Shown here in pieces: positions 45,283 to 55,795 of a DNA stretch of 64,000 bases (position 1 is the stretch's first letter; each line of letters starts with the position of its first letter). The position numbers were made by a program, and so were the translations under genes. Where the stretch lies: the NCBI GenBank assembly GCA_029961685.1, contig JARWKL010000012.1, forward strand, positions 16,477,227-16,541,226. Reading direction: 5' to 3'. The notes beneath the pieces were generated by a model. That model did no database searches, was not told where the DNA came from, and worked only from the letters and a program-made list of their open reading frames with translations. Source of the DNA: Aristolochia californica (lineage: Eukaryota; Streptophyta; Magnoliopsida; Piperales; Aristolochiaceae).

Positions 45283-47062
45283 TAGTAGACCAATATATTC
45301 GAGTCGTTGCAGAAATATGTATAAGCTTTGGTCCAGACACGTATTCGAGGAAGAAAATAAGTAGCCCGAGTCTGGTTGACCCCAACCTGAGTTGATTTGG
45401 ACCGAGTTGACTCGATCCGAGTTGGTCTCGGTTGACTCGGCTTGCTGGTGCTGCTCAACAACAGCTAGAAGGGCAGCCTCGGATTGCTGGGTTGTTGGGT
45501 TGACCCGGACCGGTCCGGGTTTGGCTTGAACAGGCCTTGAACCGGCGCAATGAAATTTTCCTAACTTAGGAAATCTAATTTTTCTATAGTATCTTCTTCC
45601 TCCCCGACTCTCGGCGGAAATAGAGCTCGGAAGGCTACTTTCCAGACAAAAAGATTCCGAACAGAGAGGACTTTCCAAAAAAACTTCACTCCAGAAGAGA
45701 CCTTCCAGAAATATCATCTTCCCCACATACTCCAACCGTATCATCTTCCTAGTGGCCGAAGGACTCTCAGCGGAAACAGAGCTCGGAAACGGCAATTCAG
45801 TGCTGGCACTTGGGAAGCTCGGCTGTTGTCTTCCACCTCCAGAACAGAGAACGGAAAGACATCTTGGATTGTAAACATCAATAGAGCAACTCTTGGTGAC
45901 TTCCTCGTCGTGAGAAGTTGTCGTCTTCGGCGCCAAACATAGCGGGACATAAAAAAAAGTTGTCAGAACAATGAGGCTTGGTTTCAAGTGGCATCAAAAC
46001 AATATTGTAGAAGAGACATCCTAGAGGAGAAGAGGTTATGGACTTGATCCAAACCCTCCCCCATAAGGTATATTTATAGATATCAAAACTACCAATATTA
46101 CAAGTATACCCTTCACCCTAATAAGAGTGAAGAAAAGACAGAAAATATAAACTAATTACATCAGTGCCTCCCCCCCCCCCCTAGTAGACCAATATATTCG
46201 AGTCGTTACAGAAATATGTATAAACTTTGGTCCAGACACGTATTCGAGGAAGAAAATAAGTAGCCCGAGTCTGGTTGACCCCAACCTCAGTTGATTTGGA
46301 CCGAGTTGACTCGATCCGAGTTGGTCTCGGTTGACTCGGCTTGCTGGTGCTGCTCAACAACAGCTAGAAGGGCAGCCTCGGATTGCTGGGTTGTTGGGTT
46401 GACCCGGACCGGTCCGGGTTTGGCTTGAACAGGCCTTGAACCGGCGCAATGAAATTTTCCTAACTTAGGAAATCTAATTTTTCTATAGTATCTTCTTCCT
46501 CCCCGACTCTCGGCGGAAATAGAGCTCGGAAGGCTACTTTCCAGACAAAAAGATTCCGAACAGAGAGGACTTTCCAAAAAAACTTCACTCCAGAAGAGAC
46601 CTTCCAGAAATATCATCTTCCCCACATACTCCAACCGTATCATCTTCCTAGTGGCCGAAGGACTCTCAGCGGAAACAGAGCTCGGAAACGGCAATTCAGT
46701 GCTGGCACTTGGGAAGCTCGGCTGTTGTCTTCCACCTCCAGAACAGAGAACGGAAAGACATCTTGGATTGTAAACATCAATAGAGCAACTCTTGGTGACT
46801 TCCTCGTCGTGAGAAGTTGTCGTCTTCGGCGCCAAACATAGCGGGACATAAAAAAAAGTTGTCAGAACAATGAGGCTTGGTTTCAAGTGGCATCAAAACA
46901 ATATTGTAGAAGAGACATCCTAGAGGAGAAGAGGTTATGGACTTGATCCAAACCCTCCCCCATAAGGTATATTTATAGATATCAAAACTACCAATATTAC
47001 AAGTATACCCTTCACCCTAATAAGAGTGAAGAAAAGACAGAAAATATAAACTAATTACATCA

Positions 47063-47080
<18 letters not shown>
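45283..47080 (+). repeat. 899-bp tandem duplication inside LARD copy 1
   Basis: The segment 45283-46181 is repeated from 46182, period 899 bp, with very few differences (for example GTTGCAG/GTTACAG, AACCTGAG/AACCTCAG). The first unit ends in a 12-base C run (46170-46181) and the second in a 34-base C run (47066-47099). Copy 2 of the element has one unit only. Confidence 0.93.

Positions 47081-47099
<19 letters not shown>
47066..47099 (+). repeat. 34-base poly(C) run
   Basis: An uninterrupted run of 34 C at the place where the nested LTR element has its polypurine tract (G-rich on the minus strand). The equivalent place in LARD copy 2 has 21 C (58073-58093). Confidence 0.95.
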
Positions 47100-47101
<2 letters not shown>

Positions 47102-49042
47102 AACTGGGAGGTAATGACAGTGATCCCAACTTGAACCAAATAACATAACTATAATAATAATCTCCTCCATCATGGTGTCCCAAAGATAAGTACAAAACTG
47201 GACACAAACTCTCAAAAGGTAAAAATGGATGATAAAACATAAGTCGAAACCAAACTCAAAGGATTTCGAACGAATATAGTGACAATAATCACTAAAGTGG
47301 GTAATACTTGTCATTCACAAGACGACGATAAAAGATCCATGGGTACCAATAAAAAGTGTCAATGGACTTAAAAACACCAATATGAATAAAAGGGACAACA
47401 AATGCAATGCTTTAAAAGGGTTGGCCAATAAGGGTAAGTGAGACTCAAATAAAGGATGGCAGGAGAAAGACTGCCAAAGGGTAATGGGTAATGGGTAAAG
47501 AGGAAGATACGATGCTAAGGCCACCATGTGATTTATTTTTCTAAGAAATTCAAATTTTGCATCAAAAGAACTAATTTGAATAACAGTACGCAAATAATGA
47601 ACCCAAAAGAAACTGAGTTCTTCTTCATAAATATTGTATCAATCAAAGAGACACAATAGCAGCAGTGGAAATGGGCCAACACCCAAATAACATGTACCAT
47701 ATGTGCAATTTTATAGTAGCGGATAATCGATAAATAATAGAGGTCCTTAAGAATAATAAAGACATATGAAATTGTCCGCAGCGAGTCCATTAGTAAAGAA
47801 GGAAGTTGCACCAAATCCGGGTAATAATCCACGATAATAATCATCCGGAGAGAAAGAACCGAGTTGGACCGAGTCGAATAATAGACCAATATAGCCGAGT
47901 TGTGGGAGGAATCAGCATAGTACTCGGGACCCAGACATGTATACCGAGGCCATTTTTTTCAGTTTGACCTGGGCCGGGTTGACTCAGTCCGAGTTAACCT
48001 GAGTTAACTCAGCAGAACAAAAGCAAGTGCTGACCCGTCACTAGGTGAACTCGACCCAGTCCAAGATGGCTTGACTCACATCTATGGTTTTTCAGGATTG
48101 AAAAAACCCCATTATTTTTTTATTTGCTCATATTCTGTTGTGTTTTTCGTCATTACTGAAGTCCTTTTCTGTTGCTGAGGTTTTTTTTTTTATTTCTGCT
48201 GCTCAGTGAATGAGTTTGTAAAGCATAGTCAGACTCTTCTCTGGTGTGTTTAGTGTTGCTCGAGTTCGTAAAGCACATCTCTTGTTACCAGAAGAGAAGA
48301 AGATGGTGTTGCTCTAGTGTTTGCTTCTCTCTATGATTGTGCCACATTACTCTATTTGGGTCTGTTACAGAAGATCAAACGAATTCTCCATGGAGGGAAG
48401 AAGGTAATTACAAAACTCAACTCTCTATTGGTAAGGTTATTTTTCCATTCCAGAACTTCTGCCTGTTTCTATAAGTTCAGGGACTCAGACTTTGTAACGT
48501 CTTGTTTTGTTCAAGCAAGCTTCAAAAGAAAGCTTAAACAACATAGTTTCCAATTACATCATATAAACCCTAATAAGAGTGAAGAAAAGACAGCAAATGT
48601 AAACTAATTACATCAGTGCCACCCTAATTACATCATATACAGGAAGGAAACGATAAACAGAGGTGCCGTTTTTTTGCCCGCACGCCGGTGAGCCGGTGTT
48701 CGACCCGCTGCCAATATGGACTCACTGACGGGAAGCAATGTCGGGGAAGACAGAGTTTTTTTATTTCGGTGACGACGTTGGGAGGAAACTCCAGCCTCCA
48801 ATCGACTGTCGTGGCAGGCTCACGCTATTATGCCAAGTCAACTCGACTCAACTCAGATACGAAAAAAAAGTGTGTAGAAAGAAAAGAAAAAAAACTAACA
48901 AAATCAATAGATTTAGCTAGGCAGAAGGTATCAAAATTTAAATCTGAATTTTAGCAACAATGAAACAAACCTTCAATACAAGTAAAGAAAATAATGGGTT
49001 TCTGAAATACTGAAAACCATACTACGAGTTCTGAAAATCAAA

Positions 49043-49054
49043 TCTCTGATACCA
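49043..49054 (-). other. Primer-binding site of LARD copy 1
   Basis: The minus strand reads TGGTATCAGAGA, one mismatch (last base) from the tRNA-iMet site, adjacent to the LTR. In copy 2 the site (60033-60044) is degraded to TGGTACCAGAAC. Confidence 0.85.
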
Positions 49055-49482
49055 TGTTGATTTTCAAGACTCCATGAATTTATCTCATAAAGAAAAAGGG
49101 AGACAAATTTATTGGGAGAAAACTGGAGGGAGAAGTGGTTATGGAGTTATCTCCTAACCTCCCCCTGAAGTTCAATTTATAGATTAATGAAACTACTACA
49201 TTAAAATAATACTCCTGAACTTAGGGTTTAGTGTGTAGGATTTTAACCCTAGAACTTTAACTTAAATACATCAATACCATCTCTATTAGATGACTCTTTA
49301 TTTACCATCCTGCCATCATTGTATGTGGGCCTATGGGCCTTCTCCTTGATTTGTGGGCCTTGATCCCATCTTCTATATCTCATGGATACATGGGTCTACC
49401 TTGGTCTTATGGACTTGGGCCCATCTTCTAATACACTTGGATATGTGGGCTTACCTTGGTCTTAGGGCCCTATCTTCCAATA
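49055..49482 (-). repeat. 5' LTR of LARD copy 1 (428 bp)
   Basis: Plus orientation TGTTGATTTTCAAG ... TCTTCCAATA. It contains a CTATTTATAG-like TATA element (near 49180) and the words GGGCCTATGGGCCTT and TTGGGCCCATCTTC. Homologous to 55796-56231 and 60045-60481 and, in truncated form, to 44230-44488 and 62942-63201. Confidence 0.9.
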
Positions 49483-49628
49483 GTTGTAAAGGGGGCAGCC
49501 TTCACGTCTATACTTTTCAGCATCTTTATGCTCCTACAAGAATAAAACATCCTTTAGACGTCTTGGAATAGAGTTCTAGAAATGTGGAAAACATACAAAA
49601 TATTTTACTGTACATCATGAATTACTAA

Positions 49629-49968
49629 CTAGTCTTGCCAAACAGAATACCATGCAGTAACTCGTTGTGTGGTTTCATCCCAACCGAACCCACTAGTATT
49701 GAGACAGTTCGATACCATTTGGTATGTTTTCTCCCATGATCTAGTTCGATTCTTGAGCTGCTCAACAATTTTTTTATTAATTGCATCTTCATTGAACTTA
49801 TTGACACAGTCCATATATACCTCACGCTTCCAGACCCCATTGGGTAACTTCTTCCCTATATTGACCTGCTCGACCAAAAGATCGAGCATTTTGCTGTCCT
49901 CTAAGAAGGTCCAAATGTCATATAATCGAGCAATTGGTTGTCTTCTTACAACCATTTATAATCTAAAT
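49629..49968 (-). CDS. Myb/SANT-like domain gene, copy a (exon 2; rest cut off by LARD)
   Basis: Codons from ATG 49955 encode a plant Myb/SANT-like (Myb_DNA-bind_3) domain: YDIWTFLEDSKMLDLLVEQV, NGVWKREVYMD, QLKNRTRSWEKTYQMV, GFGWDETTQRVTAW. This domain occurs in plant LIMYB-like proteins and in proteins related to PIF/Harbinger transposons. The frame is open for the whole domain. A probable acceptor precedes the exon (TATCTCAG, exon from 49968). The donor side appears to be GC (TTTGGCAAGAC), where copy b has GT. The next exon begins GAGCATAAAGATGCTGAAAA and is broken at 49483 by the LARD insertion. Confidence 0.72.
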
Positions 49969-50889
49969 CTGAGATAGTTCTCATGGAAAAAACTTTATCA
50001 AACAACAATTACCTGTCACAAAAACACAAACCACAAAAAATAAAATACCATGTGCTGGATATTTATAACAACCGAACCTCCTCACCAAATGGAAAATTCA
50101 CTCTATAGCACTTCAAAAAAGTTCAACAACATTCTAAAAGATTTCAAAATTAATCAAACTATTTCCATTAGAGATGCATTAAACAATGCAATAACACACA
50201 CATCAAGTCCAAATTCACCAAACACCCCTGATAGAGCCCCATATGACTTCGCAACCACTACGAACTAGACCTCATTAGTGATGATGCCTACGTAGGCGAC
50301 TCAACCTTCTTTGAACTGGACTAAATACCCTAAACTCTAAACCCTAACCAAGTACCCTAAAAAAATAAGAAAACCCCTAAACCCTAAACCTAAACCCTAG
50401 ACCTTAAAACCCCTAAAAGTCCCAAACCCTAAACCCTATTAACCTTAAAACCCCTAAAAGTCCCAAACCCTAAACCCAAAACCCTAACACCCCAAAACCA
50501 AGAACCCGAATTTTAAAAAAAAAAAAAAAACCGTAACCCTAAATCCAAAACCTAAACACTAAGCCCTAGACCTTAAAAACCCTAAAATCCCCAAACCCCA
50601 AACCCTAAACCTTATCACCCCAAAAACTGAGAACCCTAAAAAAAATTAAAAAAACCCTAAACCCTAAAAATAAACCATAAACCCCCAAACCCTTAAATAC
50701 CAAGCACTAAACCCTAACCCTAATCTCGAAATTAAACCCTATAAAGACGAAATTGAACCACAAATACTAAAAACCCTAACCCTACATCCCAAAATTATGC
50801 AACAATCAATACAAATTATGCACATAAATTAAAATTAAATCAAATACGACACTAAATTATTCACAAAAAATATTAGGGTTTAGGCTTAC
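49969..50889 (-). other. Putative 5' intron of Myb/SANT copy a
   Basis: The donor AATTTCAGAAG/GTAAGCC at 50889 and the acceptor at 49969 bracket this 921-bp stretch. The donor sequence is conserved in all three copies (near 50889, 54663 and 61850). It contains the telomere-like array. Confidence 0.5.
50321..50790 (+). repeat. Degenerate telomere-like (AAACCCT)n array, copy a
   Basis: Many CCCTAAA / AACCCTAAACC words, interrupted by CCCCAAAACC and A runs, no perfect long array. Related arrays at 54050-54560 and 61320-61750 lie in the same position relative to Myb/SANT copies, so they spread by segmental duplication. Confidence 0.9.
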
Positions 50890-50959
50890 CTTCTGAAATT
50901 TGGGGAAAACTGAAGCCCAAGGGTGAAATCAAAGCCGAATGGAGAAATCGAACGAAATC

Positions 50960-51235
50960 GGGAGGTATTTTGGGGGGAAAGAGAGTAGCGATAGGGAGAA
51001 AGGAGTGGGAGGCCAAGAGGGAGAAGAGAGGGAGAAGAGAGGGAGCCGAGAGGGATAAGAGAGGGAGAGCGAGTGCGAGGGAGAGAGAGGGAGGCCAAGA
51101 GGACATTCGCAGCGAGTGGGAGGGTGCGGGAGAGACACCGAAAAAAAAAATCAATGAGGGTTCGAAGCACCGCGCCCTCTTCATCTGGATGATTCACAAT
51201 ATACTACGAAATTTGGATTCCCGAAATTAAATCGT
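50960..51235 (-). other. CT-rich block, putative noncoding first exon, copy a
   Basis: On the minus strand a CTCTCCCTCTCGG-rich stretch (50960-51130) follows sequence that lies next to a Ty3/gypsy pol end. It precedes the conserved donor. The long open frames here (about 100 codons in three phases) are a consequence of low complexity. Confidence 0.5.
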
Positions 51236-51489
51236 GGAGATAATTTTTGGGTTCATTTGATTCATCAACATGAATCGGATGCTGGTGCTCCACTAACAAC
51301 GTCAAGAGATGAACTAAGTAATGCGGCTGACGTTCATCTCCTGCGTCAAGTTGATTAACCCACCATTCTCTCGAAACTTCCCGTGCCTTCTCCTCTCTTT
51401 GAGACTTTTTAAATTACCAAATGCCCTTGTGAGTTTAATTTATCTCTCTCGTATCTTGTAAGTTATAAAATCTTGAAAACCTTCCCTCC

Positions 51490-52060
51490 TAAAAAGAAGA
51501 ATTTAGTCCTCGACATTGGATTAGGGTATACCTTATTCCTTGAAAAGATCGGAATAATACTTCTTCATCTCCTCCTTGGGTTCCCATGTAGCCTCTTCCA
51601 CTTAGTGGTTTTGCGAGATGACTATTACTAGTGGAGTCACTTTATATCTTACGATTTTGACTTTCTAATCTATTATTCGAATGGGCCGCTCCGATTAATC
51701 GATTTGTCATCAATAATGTGGGATGCATCCGATATGTATTTCCTGAGCATGGAGATGTGAAATTCATTGTGAACTTCAACTAATTATGGTGGTAGGGCTA
51801 CCTTGTAAGCTACCTCCCCTATTCTTTCCCAAAATTTGAAAGGCCCATATGAATCTGGGGCACAATTTCTCTTTCTTCCAAACCCCTTTCAAGGAAATAC
51901 TTTTAAGAATACATGATACCCAATTGTAAATTCCAAATCCCTTCTTTTGTTGAATAACTCTAATGTTTGCTCTATCCAGTACGTAGACGATCATGGATGG
52001 ATTTTATTTTTTCGTTTGTTTTCCTCAACTAAATCTTGTTCCCATAGTTTTCACTCTCCT
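51490..52060 (-). mobile_element. Ty3/gypsy pol 3' end (integrase C-terminus, chromodomain-like)
   Basis: The minus strand reads GVWKKEKLCPRFIWAFQIL (integrase C-terminal GPY/F-like module, 51776-51994), a HISMLRKYISDASH-like stretch (near 51720), and VEEATWEPKEEMKK (near 51560-51610), the chromodomain region of plant chromoviruses. Shorter copies of the last part lie at 55585-55740 and 62480-62630. After it comes a GGACTAAATTCTTCTTTTT-type stretch, the usual end of gypsy internal regions, so the DNA at 51250-51480 is probably LTR. Confidence 0.78.
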
Positions 52061-52760
52061 ACTTCTGCCTAAAAAGGAATGATTAAACAAGAAAAATTGA
52101 TCAAATCAAAGCTTTAATACACTATATATTTTTACGTATTATTAATTAATAATATGTTTATGTTAAATTTAAAACCATTGATTTTATTCATTAAAAAATA
52201 GGTTAATTAAACCTAAATAATTGATCATATGCTTGATTTAACAATATTTTAATTACCACTATTAAATCACTAATATATATAGTAATTAAATATATATAAT
52301 AAATAAATAAATTATTTTAGAAATAAATCAAGATGGATTTTTTACTTGGAATTAATTAATTATATATTTCCAAAAAATTAAAAAATAATTAATTGATCAA
52401 ATACATATTGTATCTATATTTTATTTACCAAACTTAAATATCTAGTTTAATATTGTAATAAAATTTAATAAAAATAATATATAAATAAATATACAACTTT
52501 ACTAATAACCTAAGAAAGATTATTCTAATAACGAGTTCATGCCTTTAATATTAAAATCATCAAGTTACAAGTTTAGTACATAACAATCATATAAAATAAA
52601 AATATTAACCATAATAATAAGTCTTGCAACGTCATAATTCAAACATCGTCATTAATACATAACAATCTTTCCAAAGAACATAGTATACTTAAAAATCATT
52701 ACAAATATTTTCTTGCACAATATTTAAGCCACCCAACCTGCTCTTCCACTGTCATCTCCG
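52061..52760. other. AT-rich spacer, nothing recognised
   Basis: About 700 bp of high A/T content between the gypsy fragment and Myb/SANT copy b. Its right part may be the 3' UTR of copy b. No repeat or coding feature found. Confidence 0.4.
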
Positions 52761-52809
52761 TAAACATGACCTTCTTACTTGGCGTATCCAACCATTCAGG
52801 AGCGCAATA

Positions 52810-53661
52810 CTACACATCGTCTGACAGGTCTGGGATTTCCCTAATGGCTTTGACCCAATCTCTTTCGACATTGCCCTCTTTAGGCTTCTTAACATCATTC
52901 AATGCCTGAGCGATACAATTAACTGCATCAATGAATCTACCAGTGTCATTAGTGGACACTTCACTTCTCTTTCTATGGCGACTTGAAGATGACGGGTTAC
53001 GTCTTCGAGATTGCTCAGTTGTCGACTCATTTCCGCTAATGAATGGCGATGAAGTTTCCCTAACTACGTCTACATCCTCGAGCTCGTCCTTTGGGACAGG
53101 ATCTGACACACGGAGGAGTTCATCGGCCCCTTTTACTAGCTGTCCCCATGGCTACATAGTATCCCACTACAAAAACCAATTTGTCGTAAAGGGGGCAGCC
53201 TTCACGTCTATACTTTTCAGCATCTCTATGCTCCTACAAGAATAAAACATCCTATAGACGTCATGGAATAGTATTCTAGTAATGCGAAAAACATACAAAA
53301 TATTTTACGGTACATCATGGTCTACTGACCTTTACTTAGTCTTACCATACAAAATGACATGTAGTAACTCGTTGTGTGGTTGCATCCCAACCAAACCCAC
53401 TAGTGTTGAGACAACTTGTTACCATTTGATATGTTTTCTCTCATGATCATGTTCTATTCTTGAGCTACTCAACAGTTTATTATTGACTGTGTCTTCATTC
53501 AACTTATTGATATAGTCCATATATACCTCATGCTTCCAAACCCCATTGGGAAACTTGTTCCCTATATTGACCTGCTCGACCAAGAGATCGAACATTTTGT
53601 TGTCCTGTTCGAAGGTCCAAATGTCATATGATCGAGCAGTTGGTTGTCTTCTTACAACCAT
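52810..53661 (-). pseudogene. Myb/SANT-like domain gene, copy b (uninterrupted by LARD)
   Basis: The only copy with the C-terminal part. Exon 2 (53661-53346) holds the Myb/SANT domain (SYDIWTFEQDNKMFDLLVEQ, NGVWKHEVYMDYINKLNED) with a frameshift in the second half. A 112-nt intron (53345-53234; TATG/GTAAGAC to TTCTTGTAG) separates exon 3 (53233-52810), which reads DAEKYRREGCPLYDKLVFVV, AMGTASKRGR, a stop, and in another frame a Ser/Arg-rich stretch (SSSSRHRKRSEVSTNDTG), then FIDAVNCIAQALNDV and DWVKAIREIPDLSDDV before TAG. Layout follows plant Myb/SANT-like proteins. Introns show it is a genomic, not a reverse-transcribed, copy. The GTCGT at 53183-53187 is the LARD target of the other copies, unoccupied here. 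Confidence 0.75.
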
Positions 53662-54049
53662 TTATAATCTAAATCTTAGATGGTCCTCATGGAAAAAACT
53701 TTATCAGACAACCATTACCCGTCACGGAAACACAAACCACAAAAAATAAAATACTATGTGGTGGATATTTATAACACCCAAATCTCCTCATCGTATGGCA
53801 AAATCATTCTATAGCACTTCAAATTTTTTCAACAACATTCTAAAACATTTATAAATTAATCAAACAATTTCCTTTGCAGATGCAATAAGCAATGCAAAAA
53901 CACACACATTAAGTCCAAATTCACAAAACACCCCCGGTAGAGCTCCATACGACTTCGCAGTCACTACGAACTATACCTCGTCAATGATGGGTGTTGGGTT
54001 TTGTTGGCTAATGGACAACTGTGTAGGCGACTAAGCCTTGTTTGAATTG

Positions 54050-54560
54050 GACTAAAGATCCCAAACTCTAAACCCTAACCGAGAACCCTAAAAAAATTAA
54101 AAAGAACCCTAAACCCTAAACCCCACTAACCCTAATTCCAGAATCTAAACCCTAAACCCCACTAACCCTAATTCCAGAATCTAAACCCTAAACCCTAGAC
54201 ATTAAAACCCCTAAAAACCCCCTGAACCCTATCACCCTAAAACCGAGAACCCTATTTTTTTTTGAAAAAAAACCCTGCCCTGACCTTAAATCAAAATCCT
54301 AAACCCTAAACCGTAGACCTTAAAAGCCTAAAAGCCTAAAAGCCTCAAACCCCAAACCCTAAACCCTATCAACCCAAAAATCGAGAACCATAAAAAATTT
54401 AAAAAAAAAACCTAAATCCTAAAAATACCATAAACCCTAAACCCTAAACCCTTAAATACCTAGCACTAAACCCTAAATACATTAAACCCTAACCCTAATC
54501 CCCAAATTAAACTCTATAAAGATGAATTTGAACCATAAATAACAAAAAACCTAACCCTAA
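54050..54560 (+). repeat. Degenerate telomere-like (AAACCCT)n array, copy b
   Basis: Same kind and position as in copy a, with an internal duplication (CCCCACTAACCCTAATTCC appears twice near 54120 and 54160). Confidence 0.9.
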
Positions 54561-54819
54561 ATCCCATAATTATGCAACAATCAATACAAATTATGCACAG
54601 AAATTAAAATTAAAACAAATACAACACTAAATTATTGGGAAAAAATTAGGGTTTAGGCTTACCTTCTGAAATTGGGGGAAAACTAAAGCCCAAGGGTGAA
54701 ATTGAAGCCGAATGGGGAAATCGAAGCCGAATCGAAGTAGAATAGAAGAAATTGACGCCAAAATATCAAAAATCGAATTTTAAATGGGGTTAAATCAAAC
54801 GAAATCAGGAGCTATTTTG

Positions 54820-55230
54820 GGGGAAAAGAGAGTAGTGACAGGGAGAAGGGAGTGGGAGGCTGAGAGGGAGAAAAGAGGGAGGTTGAGAGGGATAAGAGAT
54901 AGGGAGAAGCGAGAGGGAGGTCGAGAGGGAGAGCAAGCGGGAGGCCGAGAGGGAGAGGGAGAGCGAGTGCGAGGGAGAGAGAGGGAGGCCAAGAGGACGT
55001 TCGTAGCGAGAGGGATAAGGGAAAGGCTGGCCGTAAGGAGAGAAGGGAGAAGTGAGATGGAGGCCGAGAGAGAGGGAAAAAAAATCAGAGGAAGAAGAGA
55101 CGAGAGAAGGAGGAGACTGAGAGAGGGAGGATGCGACAGAGAGACCCAAAAAAAAGGAAGAAGAGACGAGAGAAGGAGGAGACTGAGAGAGGGAGGGCGC
55201 ATCAGAGAGACCAAAAAAAAAATCGATGAG
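54820..55230 (-). other. CT-rich block, expanded, copy b
   Basis: Equivalent to 50960-51130 but about twice as long. It includes a roughly 65-bp direct repeat (GAAGAAGAGACGAGAGAAGG at about 55093 and 55156). It ends at the conserved splice-donor-like word near 54663. Confidence 0.65.
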
Positions 55231-55584
55231 GGTTCGAAGCGCCGCACCCGCTTCATCTAGATGATTCGCAATATACTGCGGAATCCAGATTCCCGAAATT
55301 TTACCGTGGAGATGATTTTGGGGTTCATCTGATTCATCAACATGAATCGGACGCTGGTGCTCCACTAATGACATCAGGAGATGAATTTGAGTAATGCGGT
55401 TGAAGCTCATCTTCTGTGTCAAGTTGACTAACCCCCCCTTTCTCTCTCACTTTCTCTCGAAAGTTCCCGTCCCTTCTCCTCTCTTTGAAAAATTTTAAAT
55501 TACCAAATGCGCTTCTTAGTTTAATTTTTCCCTCTCTTATCTTGTAAGTTATAAAATCAATCCCCATAAACATGAAGAATTTAG

Positions 55585-55740
55585 TCCTCTAAGTTTGATT
55601 AGGATATACCTTATTCCTTGAAAAGATTGGGATAATACTTCTTCATCTCCTCCTTGGGTTCCCATGTAGCCTCTTCCACTTAGTGGTTTTGCGAGTTTGA
55701 TTAGGGTATACCTTATTCCTTGAAAAGATCTACAGAAGTT
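55585..55740 (-). mobile_element. Short Ty3/gypsy chromodomain-end fragment (copy b)
   Basis: Matches 51510-51620 (GGTATACCTTATTCCTTGAA, CCTTGGGTTCCCATGTAGCC), with the first part repeated at 55697-55730, then a junction to Myb/SANT copy c sequence (ACTAGTTGTCCCCATGGC). Confidence 0.7.
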
Positions 55741-55795
55741 ATACTAGTTGTCCCCATGGCTGCTGAGTTTCCCACTACCAAAGCCAATATGTCGT
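55741..55795 (-). pseudogene. Myb/SANT copy c, exon 3 remnant left of LARD copy 2
   Basis: ACTAGTTGTCCCCATGGCTG to AATATGTCGT corresponds to 53131-53187 of copy b. It ends in the target duplication GTCGT (55791-55795) where LARD copy 2 begins. The gene resumes at 60482. Confidence 0.8.

Larger units (their letters stand above)
44230..49482 (-). mobile_element. Non-autonomous LTR element, LARD-like, copy 1 (3' LTR truncated)
   Basis: A large LTR element without gag or pol. Truncated 3' LTR 44230-44488, polypurine tract CTTGAGGGGGAG on the minus strand (44489-44500), internal region of about 4.5 kb, primer-binding site 49043-49054, 5' LTR 49055-49482. The internal region holds a 59-bp repeat array, GAGTTGACTCGG-type words, an 899-bp tandem duplication, a 34-base C run and remains of a nested relative. 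Compare copy 2 at 55796-60481. It must have been mobilised by proteins from another element. Right of 49482 the sequence continues as a Myb/SANT gene. Confidence 0.85.

Noticed and set aside
47060..47314. Minus-strand frame starting with a glycine run
   Set aside because: The glycine run is the translation of the 34-base C tract; the rest is LARD internal sequence.
48317..48607. Plus-strand 96-codon frame in LARD copy 1, also present at 59303-59593 in copy 2
   Set aside because: The two versions differ by about 8 replacement and 5 silent changes, the pattern of neutral drift, and the frame is antisense to the element. I do not call it a gene.
50321..50790. True telomere or chromosome end
   Set aside because: Repeats are degenerate, only about 450 bp, recur three times in a duplicated unit, and are followed by genes and transposons on both sides.
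50873..51197. Open frames of about 100 codons in several phases in the CT-rich blocks (also 54784-55422 and 61795-62171)
   Set aside because: Simple CT/GA repeats lack stops in several frames on both strands. The predicted proteins are Leu/Ser/Pro or Arg/Glu runs without domains.
52810..53661. Myb/SANT copies as processed retrocopies
   Set aside because: An intron with matching borders (53234-53345) and 5' flanking sequence are kept in the copies, and no poly(A) tail is seen, so duplication was at DNA level.
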